A stretch of DNA of 64,000 bases, taken from the NCBI GenBank assembly GCA_047495785.1, contig JBLDXI010000020.1, forward strand, positions 124,001 to 188,000, read 5' to 3'. The stretch comes from Lepidodermella squamata (Eukaryota; Gastrotricha). A program made the translations under genes and the position numbers. Every line of letters begins with the position of its first letter. The first letter of the stretch is position 1. This document shows, piece by piece, positions 11,901 to 24,733 of the stretch. A model generated the notes under the pieces. It saw nothing but the letters and a program-made list of their open reading frames with translations, was not told where the DNA came from and did no database searches.

Positions 11901-13336
11901 TTTGCTGGCGACCGTCTCGACGTCGTCGGTGATGGCGATAGCGAGGGCTGGTTGATGGCACGCAGCCCGATCGGGCAGAGTGGATTCATCCCTCAAGCGT
12001 ACCTCGCCACTTTCCAAACCGAGGCCGAACTGCAGGTGTACATCGCCAACATGGAACGAGAGAACCGCGAAGCCGCTGCTGCAGCTCTGGCTGCGCAGGC
12101 CGAGGAGGAAGGAGTTGCTGCCGGGGGCTACGCGAGCGAGCAGCCGCAGATTGAAATAAGTGAGGATCAAGCCGAGGCTGATCGGCAAGCCGCAGCAGCT
12201 GTGCCGTCATTCGAGCTGACGCAAGCCAGCCCGACAACTGAGATAGCTGACACTGAGATGAAGCGCATCGCCGCACAGCCCTCGGAAGATAATAATGTCG
12301 GCAACGGCAGCGCTCTACCGCTGACGGGCGAATTGTTTGCGCAAGCGGTTTACGACTTTGACGGAGTAGACGACGATGAGCTGTCGTTCCTGGAAGGTGA
12401 CGTGATTCGGGTATTGGCTCGTGAAGCAAACGGCGTTGATGACGGTTACTGGTTCGGCGAATTGAACGGTGGTCGACGTGGCTGGTTCCCATCGTTGGTC
12501 GTCGAAGTGCTTGACTCGCCGAATGCCGAGGTGCCGCTGCCTGGCGAGCTCAAATCCCCCGAATCAGGGCCACCAGGGTTTTGCCCGCCGCCTCCAGTCG
12601 TGTTGATTGAAGCTACCCCTCTTCCGACACCGCTCGACTCGCCTACTGGTGTGCATGGCTATAAACGAAACAACCGCAATAACAGCAGTGGCCAGCAAGA
12701 CGAGGACGCCGATTCGGGCTTTGGCGGGGCTCAGGGTGGCGCGACAAGCATACCTGGTCAGAGCAGTCAGGATGATGAGGAGCGCCAGGAAGATATCAGC
12801 AACGACACAGACCCCGCTGAGGTCGTTGTCGCACCTCCAACTAAGCAGGTTGACGTAGCTTCTTTATTGCGCAAGCGCGCTGCGGAAATAACCGAATTGG
12901 TGCTAACTGAGGCTCGCGAAGCTATCGAAAAAGGTTGGTGAATCGAGTACATTTTTCGTGGTAGATTTATTCTTGTATGTCCCTAACAGGAGAGCTAGTT
13001 GTCACTGAAAGCATCGAAGAAGAAGTCGCTATGGAAGAGCACGGCCAGAAAGCCGGGGCTGTCGTGAGTAATGCCATCGAAGGTGCCGCTGCCATTGTTG
13101 TTACAAGCGAGGCGATCGAACAAGCCGCTATTTCGAGCTCATCTGCTGGTAACATCGATCCAAAGCAACGTCCGCGTATCTGTAGTGCTTCCGGGGTGTC
13201 TATAAGCAGCGAGGGCGGCGTTAGCCTGGGTGACGAAGACTTCCACTCGGCGATCGTCACCCTTGCGCCGACAGTTGACGTCGCTGAAGTTGACGTCGAG
13301 GAACCGAAAGAAGATGATGAAATGTCTCTACGCTGA
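8917..13336 (+). CDS. FCHSD: F-BAR and double SH3 protein (FCHSD / Nervous wreck family)
   Basis: FCHSD/Nwk proteins bend membranes through an F-BAR dimer and couple endocytosis to WASP-driven actin through SH3 domains. Four exons (8917-9435, 9495-10544, 11574-12933, 12990-13336) sum to 1,091 codons with consistent phases. The F-BAR/coiled-coil region spans about residues 1-350, starting LKAVCAEQISKLQ, with AAIEATYAQALLKLA and WRNYIEETERIAK. A second helical region (WANFLVQESKNINGLKRELV) is typical of Nwk. SH3-1 (VSLYDYQAGNFDELSVFAGD ... GWLMARS) and SH3-2 (AVYDFDGVDDDELSFLEGD ... YWFGELNGGRRGWFP) follow in exon 3. The rest is acidic and disordered. The third intron position hides about 1.03 kb (10545-11573), long for this window, and exon 2 could also read through to a stop at 10621-10623, giving a short isoform without SH3 domains. 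Confidence 0.9.
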
Positions 13337-15887
13337 AAATCAACGAGTTATATGTGTGTAAGATGTCACCGTGTCTGGTCCTCATTAGTCAACATAAAAT
13401 TTGCTTTCATTCTAATTGACTTATGTAGTGTCGTAAAGCAACGAAAATTCGTGTTTGCTGTTTTACTCATTCCCAAATGCGAGCGCGTCTTTTCTCGATA
13501 AGTTTCACCTCACATCTTTGTGGAATGAATTCGTTCTACTTATCTGTCATGTTGTGCGCAGCTAGATTCTCAAATTTGATTGTCATGCACCATTATGGTT
13601 AAAAGCACAAACTTTAACTATTTATACTCAGCAGTCCATCATCTGTTGCTGCCTTAATTATTGTCCAGTCGCATCAACCATGAAATATCATTAGGAACGA
13701 TTGATTTCTTAATTATAGCTGACATCCATTTAGTTAGTGGATTAGCTTGTTCCAGTGATATATTTTTCGAGTAAGCTAATCTGTATCCCGTGATTACCGT
13801 ATGTAGAGAAATAGTAACCTAGCCCAACTAACCAATAGTTTCGAATTGAAGAATTTAAGTTCTGTGAATGCCGACGTGGAAAGGAGAACTGAGCAGTCGT
13901 AATTTAAATTTGATTGGAGACAATGGTGAAACTCCTTATCTAAACTCGGCTTGGAAATCAGCTTGGAATATGATAATTTTAAGAGTACTGCAGTATTTGC
14001 GTTGTGGTGGCGAATAATTTATACTTTGTAGCAATTCCATTTAATTCCAACGAAATCTCACTTGAGCTCGTGCAATATGAATGCCATGAACAACGATCCT
14101 GATCTCATCAAAATAACTCATTCTCATTTTTATTGTGATCAACCAGAACATCTTTGTTTTGCACCTCATTATTATTCTGCGAACCGCTGTTTTACAAATT
14201 AAAAGTGGGTATTTCTGTCTCTCAAATCTGGTCTGTGCTGTATTTTTCGTGTATTTTTACCCTTGAAATTACAAATAACAGCTGCTTCGAACACGGTGTT
14301 TTCGCCAAGTATGAATATATATAAGTAGTCGTCATTACATCAAATGCTTAAATTAAGCTTCGTGTAACTACCTAACAGTTCTTAAACGCATTTTTGAACG
14401 TAATTTGCGAAAATCGTATTCGAAGCAAACTGCTATGATCTTGATGTGACTCTTGTGATTGCATGCATGCCAACTTTTATTTTATATGCAAATTCGAGTC
14501 GGCTTTGTGCTCCGAGCTTTGTCTTGTCTAGTCATTTATGGCCAATTTTTCTATTGTGTTTCGAATGAGTACTTAACTGCAGCCCTTATTAATGATGTAT
14601 TTCACCTTTTGAATTTCATTCGAATTACATGAATTTTATGTTCGAATCATTGTCGATACACTTGAAATCGTTACAGGCCTATATTATGTGGTGTTGCAAT
14701 CGTTATTTTCTGAATACATGTTAAAAACTAAAGCAAAATAAACGTAAAAAGTTCTAACAAATTTGTGTTCGTATTTATGATCTCATTTGGGAAATGAAAG
14801 GGCTCTAGCCAGGAAAGCTATGACAAAATTCGGCGGCTTGGCTGTGTGTAGCTCCGACAGTGTTTCGAGCTGAAATTGCGCAACTTTCAAAAAAATGATT
14901 CCAACTTGCGCATCAACCGCTCCGCCGATTTTGACCCTCGAAGGATGGTTGTCATCAGCAATTGCTGGCTGTCAGGATCAGTCAGCCGATGGGTAGTCCG
15001 GTTGCCCTTGTGGGCTTATGGGGTGTTGAATTCGTGTCTTTGAAGTCTTCTACTTACTCATTTTTTGTTTAAATCACTTTTATCGATTTTCACCATAGGA
15101 AGTTCGTGAATCATGTTTCCAACTACAGTAAACGGATAAAAATAACTAATAGAAATAAGGGTCAGTCATATTCAGCCCTTTGAAAGGTATCACTGCGTGC
15201 GATGGCAGCTAAAAATAATGACCAGAATATAAGCGGATAATCCCGTCAAGTTTACGTTCGGTTATGAAAGATGACCGATTTTACAGTGTATAACCGTGAC
15301 TCTCACATTATATGACCACGTTGGATTTGCAATGTGATCGCAGTTGACAACAATCGCTCTTGATGATAATTAAAATGCAGAAAGCTTATATGGCTTGAGC
15401 GTTGATAGTAAAATCGATCAAATCCATTTTTCAAACGAACGAGACAGAGTTTGTGACGAAGACAGAGTTTCAACATAATCTAATACAAATCAATGCGCAC
15501 ATGCACGCATGCTGAGCTTTCTTTCGCAGAAAATATCAACTTACTTAGAAATCAAAGTTCGCGCTTCCTCTTACTTTGATGACTGCAAGGCGATAGGTAT
15601 ATCAGCATCAGCAGTCTGAGATGCCACTCACCTTCATCATTTTTATAAACTACCTACGCCTCTGATGAAGGAACGTTACAGCTTCATCGTTGTTGCAAAT
15701 CGATACAAAGCGCATACGCAACGTCATAATTTTATTGCTTCAACCCTTGTTTCATCAATGCTATCAGGCTGTTCGCAATTTTCTTTATCATCTTATTCAT
15801 TTCTCAAAGCCTTTGAAATCGAAATATTTAAAAATTGTATATTAATGATGGTTGCATTATCCACGCTTTAGGTGTCTCATTTTTATA
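13337..15887. other. Intergenic, 2.5 kb, between FCHSD and the GPCR
   Basis: The sequence is AT-rich, with stops in all frames and no recognisable protein. The left part is probably the FCHSD 3' UTR; an AATAAA word lies near 14737. The right part is the upstream region of the GPCR gene. I see no repeat or RNA gene that I can support. Confidence 0.55.
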
Positions 15888-18374
15888 ATGCCAAGTGATC
15901 ACCCCACCGCTGATAAATATGTGATACATAAGTATGTCCATGATTTTTTCGTGGAGCATCAGAAGTCGATCCTGGAAAAGACCATCCAGGAATATAGGAA
16001 AACTTTTATCTACGACAATATTCCACTGCTACTCGGTTATGTTTGTTTATTTGTCTTGGGGCTAGTTGCCAATGGAGTACAAATTTACGCAACGATTTTG
16101 CAGGTAAATGCCCTAGATATCAGAACCACCTTCAATATAAGGTATTGTAATCATTTCAGATTCGTAGGCGTGAAAATACTGTCTGCAGTAAAATGTTTCT
16201 TCAGTTAGCAATAAGCCAAACGTTGCTGATTTTGTACCTTATACCAATGGACTATTTGTGGCGCTACAGTCAGGTATGGGAAGCTGGCGAGAACGCCTGC
16301 AAGTTGCTCGTTTGGATGCGGTTTTACCTTATCGTAACTGTAGCAGCCTTTACCGTCTTGCAAACCTTTGTACGCTACAGGGTGATGCGCGCATCAGTTG
16401 AATTGGTCGACAATTTTCAAAAAGTAGCTTCATCAAACATTCCTTCGTCAGCTTCAGGTCAAAAACTTACTGGAACCGAAGATAAATCTACCAGGGGCGA
16501 CGCTGGTCTCGCTCTAGAAATGTCCACGCCGGAAGGTGGAATTCAGATGCGAAAGCGAGCTTCCCTAGCCTGCAACCACGACAAAGCCCGTCATCAAGAT
16601 CCGTTACTTGAAGCCGAAACGGGCAACTGTTCCTGTGAGGCATATAACAACCGGCAATCAACAACTAAGACACAAAGCCTAGTTTTGAAAGGGTGGCTGA
16701 AATGGATTCTTGACAGTGCCATATGTTGGCCTGTGCAGCGAATATTCACCTACTCGAAGGCGGAGGCTGAGTCAAACAACGCCGCACTTTCGTCGAGTGC
16801 ACTGACACCCGAGCCGCTTCGTAGATTCGGCAAACAGAACCGAAATTTCAACGAAAATCGGCTAATCATGCTTGGCTGGTTGCTTCCTCTAATACTCTGC
16901 GCGCCAGAAGTAAGTGAACCCTTGCATTTATTTCAAGAATAAAATGAAATCAGCAATTCCTCATAAAACCCCGCTGACATGACATCACATAGCGGCCATA
17001 ATATGTCACATTAATAAATGAACCTTTACGATTTATGCTTATTTATTTTTTTTTCAGGCCGCTGTGTACAAACTGCACGTTCACAAAGACATAGGTGGCT
17101 ATCAGCAATGCGCCGACATCTTCGCCAAGCAAGAGGAGCTGCTTTTCCCCAAGTTATTTCCACCTTCAGGTGAAGGTGCAGATCACAATTCGAGCTCCGA
17201 AGAGTCATCGACGCTTGCGACACTCATCGATGACATAAACAAGGGAGATTCGTCGGCTGAAGCGCTTCTTGCTGATGAAGGTTTCTTTCTGGGCGGTTCA
17301 GGACACGACGAGGATGGCGCTTATGAACACAGCCTTCCGATGTTGACTGCTGACGTTGGGCTGACGTCGCTCAACGATGAAATGAACGCTAGTCTAACAC
17401 CTGTTCAGATCGTTTACTACTTACTACTTCAGTCTCTAACGTTCGTGATCCCGGTGGGCGCAATTTGCATTCTTAACGCCCTAGTTGTGCGCTGCTATTG
17501 GCAAATTCGGAAACTCAATGCAGCTGAGCAACAGAACGCGAAAACAGATACAACACCTAAGCCGGAAGGCGCATCAGCGCCAACGGTGCCGACTCTTAAT
17601 GAGCCGATAACTAGGCGGCCACCGTCTGGGCCGCGAGTTCAAGAGCAAACGGCGGCTAGGATGCAACAGAAAGAGCTACAACTTCGCGAGTTACGCACGT
17701 GGGCTGCGCATCGAACGCTCTACCTGACGCTGTCGTTCGGCGTCTCCTACTGCGTGTGTTGGTTTCCGATGGCATTGCTGATGGCTATGCGGTGGAATAC
17801 GCTTTTCTTGAAGATACCCACTGCCGCGGAGCATCTGGCGGCCTCGGCACAATTGGCGGACACTGCCGGGTACTCATTCGATGGGGAGATGGGTCAAGAG
17901 GAGCCAGGGTTAGGGTTTTGGTCCTTCGTCGAAGAATGGGCCATCGCTTGGGGTCTACTTATCGGCGTTGTCAACCCGCTTCTCTACGGTTTCTTCCACC
18001 TGATGGGAGGGAACTCGAAGAAGCTCTACGACTTGCAACATAGCGTTATCGCTAAAAACTCCACACCTGCCCGACCTGACGCGGCGGCCGAGCAACCGAA
18101 AAAATTGCAGCAGATGTTCACGGGCAATGCCAGCGAGACGCGGCCAGGCCGCCCGCTCAACAAATTGAGCGTTCGCAGCCGAAACCTCGTATCGCGCTAC
18201 AGCGGTCCGCATCGTCCCAGCCGTTCTTCACAGCGCTCGAGCACGAGCAGCGACCAGGTCCTCATTCCGGGTGTCGGCAGAGCGGCGAGCAGGAATTATT
18301 CGCGAAAATTGGGTGACCGCACAGCCAGCGAGTGTTCCGCTGTGACGATCACCACCGTGGTCGATGAGCAATAA
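15888..18374 (+). CDS. Divergent class A GPCR, GnRH/AKH/corazonin-receptor-like
   Basis: Three exons (15888-16103, 16160-16909, 17058-18374) join in phase to give 760 aa with seven plausible membrane segments. TM1 contains LGLVANGVQIY. ICL1-TM2 reads RRRENTVCSKMFLQLAISQT then MDYLWRY, and TM3 starts at the disulfide cysteine ENACKLLVWMRFY. This 'PxDxxW ... AGxxACKLLxxxR' pattern resembles GnRH, AKH and corazonin receptors, as does YKLHVHKDIGGYQQC in extracellular loop 2. TM6 holds the CWFP motif and TM7 the NPLLYGFF motif. Oddities: the DRY motif reads VRY, intracellular loop 2 is about 130 residues, and extracellular loop 2 is about 100 residues and acidic. The ligand is unknown. The start used is the first ATG in frame; no N-terminal signal peptide is evident. 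Confidence 0.75.
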
Positions 18375-18912
18375 TTCAACATAGCTTTCCTCAAAAAACA
18401 ACCCGCGTGAACGTACACAGCACTCGAATTTTATTGTAATCAGTATATGTCAGTAAATATCATTGAACGGATATAACAAAATTAAATAATCATAACAGGC
18501 GTATCAAACTTCGATGAATTGCAAATAACGTTGCTTGATTATCGTTGAACGCTCTCATGCATTGCGTAGCTGTCATTGGCACAGGTCATGTGAGTAAATA
18601 CCATTGATTGTAAACATTTCGAGATTGGTAAACAGGATCAATAAATAATGTAATTCGTAAAAGAAGACAGAGGAAAAAGCACCTTTGGTACAGCAGCAGA
18701 TTCATTAATTCACCCGGATATCAGCAGAGAGAATGAATGGTTTGTTTTAGAATGAATAAATGAGCAAACAGTGAAACGCTTGAAACATTCAAAACACGAT
18801 GACTCAGGGGATGAACTAGATTGAGATAACAACTTGAGATGAAAAGGAAGGCTAACATGATTGAAGAATGCATAGGATTTCTGTAATCACGCCCTTTAAA
18901 CAACGGCAGAAT
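18375..18912. other. Convergent 3' interval between GPCR and UNC-45
   Basis: These 538 bp separate the stop codons of two convergent genes. The sequence is AT-rich with AATAAA-like words on both strands (for example near 18640), as expected for two facing 3' UTRs. Nothing else is visible. Confidence 0.6.
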
Positions 18913-21900
18913 TTATTCCTGAAACTCATTTTCCTCGATTATTTCGCTGATGGTAAGCGGCGTCGATTTGGGCAACGGAACAGGCGTTTCCTCCTCGAGT
19001 TTCTTCTTCTGGATCGCGGCCTCATCTTCGATCTTCGACGGTTCCTCAGGTATTTCGATGAATGGGACCGGCGGCAGCTTACCACTATGCTTTTGCTGTT
19101 TTACCAAACCGTAACCCTGCGCAGTTTGAAGACACTTGTGGGCCATATCGGCCGCTTGTTGCCGCAGCTCGTTCTGCTCCGCATCGCCGATTTTCTGCGT
19201 GACATGGCGCAACAGAGAGACAGCTGTTAGAACCTCAAGCAATGGGCTCATGACGATCATTTCAGCCAAGCTTCGGCCAGCCTCCATCAAATTACGGACG
19301 ATCACAACGCCGCGTATCTGCAGACGAGCGTCTTCGTTGCTCAGCAAATTGCTGACTTTCTCGATCCAATTGTTGACCTCGGTGACGCGATATGCGATCT
19401 CGCGGTCGCGCGTCATCGCTGCTATTCCACCGGAGACAGCCAAAACAACCCCAGGATCCTCGTCACCCATCAAGAGCACCCAGAATTTTAAACGGTCGGA
19501 ATCCTTTTCGCGGAACATGTGCCAGATCGAACTAGGGTGACGCTTACGGCGCTCCAGATCTTTTTTCTCACGCTCCTCGACGCTCAGTTTCGCGTTTTTG
19601 GCACGCTCAGCCTCGTCGAAATCCTCATCCTCCAGGTCACTAGATTGCACGATGTTGCACAGGCACTCGAGAGATGCGCGCTGCAGGTCTTCGTGATCTT
19701 CGTAAGAAAACAGTTCAATTTTCGGAATGCCTTTTTCCGCTACAACCAGAGCTCGAGCTTTGTCATTATTTGCAGTCAAATTGGTAAGAGCCATGAGAGC
19801 TTCGTAGTGTTGCAACGATGCGTTTTCAGGGTGAAGAAGGCGTAAAAGTGGTTTCACCAACTCCAGCGCACGTTCGCCAGGAAACGCGATTTCCGGGTCT
19901 TGTGTGATTGCCATTTTAGCCAGAGCCTGAGCAGCGAAATCGCGACATTTCGAAGAGCCTTCGCGCTTGTTCGCCAGCGAAAGCAAGGTGCGAACTCCAC
20001 CCTGAGCCACCACCAGACCACGGAGGTCTTGGAACTCGACGATCGCCAAGAGAACACGGGCAAATTGCTCACGAGACTGTTCAAGATTGGCGACTTTCTC
20101 CAGGGCGTGAATCGCTGAAACAATATTAGCACCGGCGAGTTTTCTCACTCGCTTGTCGATAAACTCTTGAGCGTCCTTGGTATGTGCTTCTGGAATGTGC
20201 TGTTTAGCGAATTTCGCAAGCTCGACCAGCTCGGCTTCGGGGCTTTTTTTGTCATAAGCATTGCACAAATTAGCGAGAATCGTCGCTACTGGGTAGACCG
20301 CTGTTACTATGCCACTTTTGCCCAACTCAGCTAAGGCCTTAATCGCTGGCACGTTCGACGCGAACTCCTCCTTAACATCTCCGTCTAGTGTCAAAAAAGC
20401 AAGACCTTCGGCAGCCCACAAACGAGGATCGTCATTTTTGTCCTTGCTTTCAGTTGCCGCTGTCAAGTAGCGGCAGCAAGCTTTTGCGAGCACCAATGTT
20501 GAGCCCTCAGCCAAAGGTTTAATCGAAGCGTCGCTGCCACCATGGACACCCAATCGACACAGACCGACAAGAGCTCTGACTTTCAATGCGTCATCATCGC
20601 TGGTTTTGTAAATTTGCTTGAGCAGGGGCACGGCTTTCGTTACGAGGGCAGCACAACGAACGTGCTTGGAAGCGGCATGTACGAGGCATTCAAGAGCTGT
20701 GCGACGCATAATGTCGTTATCATTAGCTTGCACCATCGTTAATATCAGGTCAGTAACGCCCTCAGTACCCAACATGGCGCTGCCAATCGAGTGGGGGCCA
20801 CGCAACAGAAATGACAAACAGTTAATTGCTTCCACTTTCGATTCGATCGACTGTTCGGCAAATAGTTGCTTGAAATAATTTTGGATCTGAGTTGTAAATC
20901 GTTCCCGCTCAGGGTCAGACAGAAGATCGTCGTACATCCGAGACAACAACAGCGAAGAATTCATCGCAGCATCTTCACTAACCTGCATCACTCCTTCTTG
21001 TCGACGAATTCTTGAACTGTAATAGACATCATGTAATCAAATAGAGATGCCAAAAATTTATCATACCAAACGTTTAGCAATCGCTCAATCACATTCCATT
21101 GGTCCAAGAAATTCACCGTCCATCCAAACCCATCCCACCTGGGGAACAGCTTCGTCAATATTTCAAGCACAACATCGCGAGCCACCGCGGTAGCTTTATA
21201 GCTATCAAGTATCAGGCTTAGGTTACGACCAATTTCTTCTTGCCAAACTTTTATCTCTTCTGATGGAGTGTAACGCGGAAGAGGGCCGAGACCTTGGACG
21301 CCATGCAGTCGCTTCTTTTCCTCGTGTTTTTCCAAAGTGTCGCGAAATTTGTCCAGCTCGCCCCCATAAGTCAAGCAAGTTTGAACGAAATGACTCGCTG
21401 CTTTAGTTACCTCTGCAGATGGTTGCTGACATATGAGGTAATTCAACGTTTTCAGCGTCAAAGCATCGAATATTTCACGGGACTAGGTCGTAAAAAAACA
21501 TAATAAATTAACTGTATAAAAAAATGACGAAACAACATACTCTATAGGCGTCCTTGTCAGCGAGATAATCAAGGATGTTGATGCAATATACAACTATTTC
21601 GTTGCATTTATCGTTTCTGATTGTTTCAACAATTTTTGGAACCATGCCAGCACGATACATCAAGTTGACACCTTCCATCTGACGGCTGAGAACCACAAGA
21701 TTGGAAAACGCCTGCAAGAAAGACAGTGGCATTAGTTGAATGACTGAGCAGTTATCAAATATCAAACCTGCTTGCGTTTCTCCGGTTCGGTGTCGTCACC
21801 AAATGCCAATTTAAGCATAGATTGCAATCTAGCAGGAGTGCTATCTCGCTCAATGACCAATGCGTTGATCTTTGCTGTCAACGCGCGCATCATCTCCTGG

Positions 21901-22332
21901 ACAGCCGCGTTCTGGGGTTGGCTTTGTACAAGCTTTCTTCCATCTTCGTAGGCTTCAGGCAGCCTGTTCAATTTCTCAAGGGCCTCGCATCGACGAAATA
22001 AAGCTTTCACATCAGTCGGATCAACTTCCAGTACTAAATAATAAGGCGGGATAAGAGATGCTTAAATACGTAGTTGCAAGGCAATCATCACCTTTAGAAC
22101 AATCCTCAACGGCAGCAGCAAAATTTCCAGTTTTTATTAAACACATGGCTCGATTTCGATACAGATTGATCAACTCTGCTCTGAACTCAGTCACAGATTC
22201 TGACTGATCGGTGGAGCTGTCAGCGAGCTCTATAGCCTGAGAGTAAGTTTTGATAGCATCACCGAAGCAGACAGCTTTGAACTGGGCGTTTCCTTCTTCC
22301 TTAAGATCTTTCAATCGTTGCAATGTATTCAT
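18913..22332 (-). CDS. unc-45: UNC-45 myosin chaperone (TPR + UCS)
   Basis: UNC-45 folds myosin heads and recruits Hsp90 through its TPR domain. Exons 22092-22332, 21768-22033, 21541-21711, 21028-21482 and 18913-20977 give 1,065 codons. The TPR block is residues about 1-120 (LKEEGNAQFKAVCFGDAIKTYSQAI, NLYRNRAMCLIKTGNF and VDPTDVKALFRRCEALEKL). The central domain contains GPLPRYTPSEEIKVW. The UCS armadillo-repeat domain fills the last exon (LLSRMYDDLLSDPERERF, AAEGLAFLTLDGDVKEEF, GGVRTLLSLANKREG, LTNLTANNDKARALVV, EAGRSLAEMIV). One copy serves both muscle and general roles in most invertebrates. Exons 4 and 5 lie in different frames, and a roughly 50-nt intron (20978-21027) is required to bridge them. 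The protein is somewhat longer than the usual 930-960 aa. Confidence 0.93.
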
Positions 22333-24733
22333 CACAAATAAATTCTTGATCTAAATACAACAATTACAATGTAAGCTCTAGAAGATTCAGCGCGAATTCG
22401 GCATTCGGGTTTACTCGAAAGGTGCGGTAAGCGCTAAGTTATAGAAAGTGCGGTTCGGGCTAAACGAGCTCTCAAGGAAATGGGAGGCGCTGGATACGCG
22501 CTGTATACGCGATAATATTCGCGAGGCGATAATTTTCGCGAATTTCGCGAGCGAAAATGGACCTCGCGAAAATTAAATTCGCGAAAATTTTCTCATCACC
22601 AAAGTGCCCATTTCTCGTGAATATGCTATTGGGAACGTAATACATGATGCACGAGAAGTTTTGTCATACAAATATCGTACCTCCTGTTTGTTATACACCT
22701 TATAGAGAGCGTATAAGCCAATTAACTATTGGCCCAATCGTGAGGGTGACTAAAGATCTCATGTTATAACAAAATAAGTATAGCCCATGCTCTTTCCCTA
22801 GGAAACAAAAAAAGCTCAAATTCATGTTCTTAGGCAAAATGTGACACCGAATGCTCCGCCAGGAATTTATGGATACCTTTCGATAGCCCTAGATCACATC
22901 AATCGATTGATGAATTGTCTATGGTGACCCTCACGGCTGGGTTATGGAAGCGATAAAAACATTCCTTCAAGGCTGAAACCCAAGTCGCATCAACTTACTT
23001 ATATCCTCTGATTTCGTTCAATATATCAATCGACCTCTGAGATATAGAATAATGTATGAGAGAGCCTAAAGTGAGAAGTGAGGCGATGAACTAGAAAAAT
23101 AGCACTTCGAGCGATTGCCAGTGGCGGAGATATGGAGTCTCCAGGGGTAGCACAGGCTCGCGATTTGCGATTTGCTGTTTGTATGTACCTTATACACTTC
23201 CTGGGTGATATTCCGAAAATCCCGATCTTCCGTTCACAGAAGGCTTGATCGCGAAAATTTCCGCTCGCGAATATTGTCTACCTCTCATTTTTGGGCCTTC
23301 GCGAAAATTATCTACTCGCGAAAATTATCGCGTATACAGTACAGTATGCTGGAAAAAAAGTTACGTAATTCTAGAATATCCAGAACATTCTAGATTTTTC
23401 CAGGTATTCTCCCATGGTAAATTTTTAAATAAAATGATCGAAATAAACTAAAATGATTTATTGTTGATATCCCTCTAAATTTTTTGTAGTGGCGTCCGTC
23501 GTTACCAATTGGCAAAGCATAATATCGTTCCTCATCCGCGGCTCGACAGCACTTCATTCTTAAGCTCCCTAGCTCGAAAGCCTGTCGCAAAGCCGCCTAC
23601 CTGCAACAATTCCTCATCGAGCAGGTGTCTGAATGGACCAAATAGATCTTAGCTCTTATTTTATAATTTATTTTCGTATCCTATTGTGCCATTCTGCTCC
23701 TAACACCGAATTATCGGTGACAGGTCTAACTTATCAACCCAAGCCCTGTTAAATCACCAGTATTGGTGTCAGGGTCTAACATCCATCCACCCATCCATCC
23801 ATCCATCGTCGGCACTGATCATCTCCAGCCGCCTTCGCTTCCACCTGTGAGTAGCAAACCAGCGGCGTCGACTTATTTTCTCTGCACTATTGTGTCCAAG
23901 AAAAGCGTCCATAGCAGCCCATTTGTTATATTTCTCTGCTCTCTTGTCCTAAACAAGTTATAACCAGTTATGTCTGTGCTTTTAGCTCAAGGTATTTGGC
24001 TGATGTGGTGCGACTCTCGCGATTTCTGCTGCTTCTGACACGGATAATCCTGCAACTACCGCTTTGGGCCGTAGACTTGGGTGGCAATACTTCTCTATTG
24101 GTTGGAGTGCTAGGTATAGCTCGGAGGATCAGACCCAGTTATGGGTTTTAGGAAGAAGGGCTGCGCAGCCAGTACGGTCATGCTGGATGCTAGAGGTCAT
24201 GAAGGGTCAAGCCAAATGAATAGGTAGCTAGCTAGATAATAGGGATTCAGTGACATTCGTGGTAGTTCTGTGGCAGCCTCAGCAAAGTTCTCGGCAATGC
24301 GGTAAAACACTTGAGGGATAGGTACCAGTCGCCAGTCGCATTGTTATTCACAGAGTCAGGTCTTGAACTTGAACTTGCTTAAAGACAGCTAGGTAACTGC
24401 CTCCTCGCTCCTCGCAAATTGAGGAATCAAATTTTTTAGAAACTTAAAGCATAACTTTATACCATATAAAATGCATTTGATCCAATGGTACCAATGTTAA
24501 AGAGTTTTAATGTGCTATCGGCGGAATCACCAAATTTATTGAGACCAATTTTTGAACCTTCTGTTATTCATCTGCCTACCATTATAGACATTTTGAATTC
24601 CATTCCAAAGGATTTTTATCTAATCGTTGAACTAAATATCTACATTTAAAAAACCAAAAGCTAACGGTGCCACTCAGCTATAACTTAGTAACGGCCGGTA
24701 AATTGTTTCGTTCATCATTCTACTACAATTGAC
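22333..24733. other. Intergenic, 2.4 kb, upstream of UNC-45 and FBXO16-like
   Basis: This divergent interval holds the inverted-repeat element at 22501-23339 and a (CATC)n microsatellite at about 23780-23810. I see no coding exon. The stretch 23640-24430 is unique-looking sequence with no supportable feature. Confidence 0.6.
22501..23339. mobile_element. MITE-like element with GCGAAAATT-rich inverted ends
   Basis: The two ends are inverted copies beginning CTGTATACGCGATAAT, followed by TTCGCGAG. The inner sides of both ends carry more copies of the word GCGAAAATT and its complement (22520-22585 and 23250-23330). The element is about 839 bp and has no protein. If the ends are taken at TACGCG..., a TA dinucleotide flanks each side, as for Tc1/mariner insertions; this boundary is an inference. 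A non-autonomous DNA transposon is the simplest reading. Confidence 0.7.

Noticed and set aside
11986-12492. Antisense Arg/His-rich frame of 168 codons
   Set aside because: A mirror of the GC-rich SH3 exon of the FCHSD gene, with no family pattern.
20983-21027. A 45-nt intron for UNC-45 ending at GATGCAG
   Set aside because: It leaves exon 5 in the wrong phase; the 50-nt version ending GTTAG restores the conserved frame.
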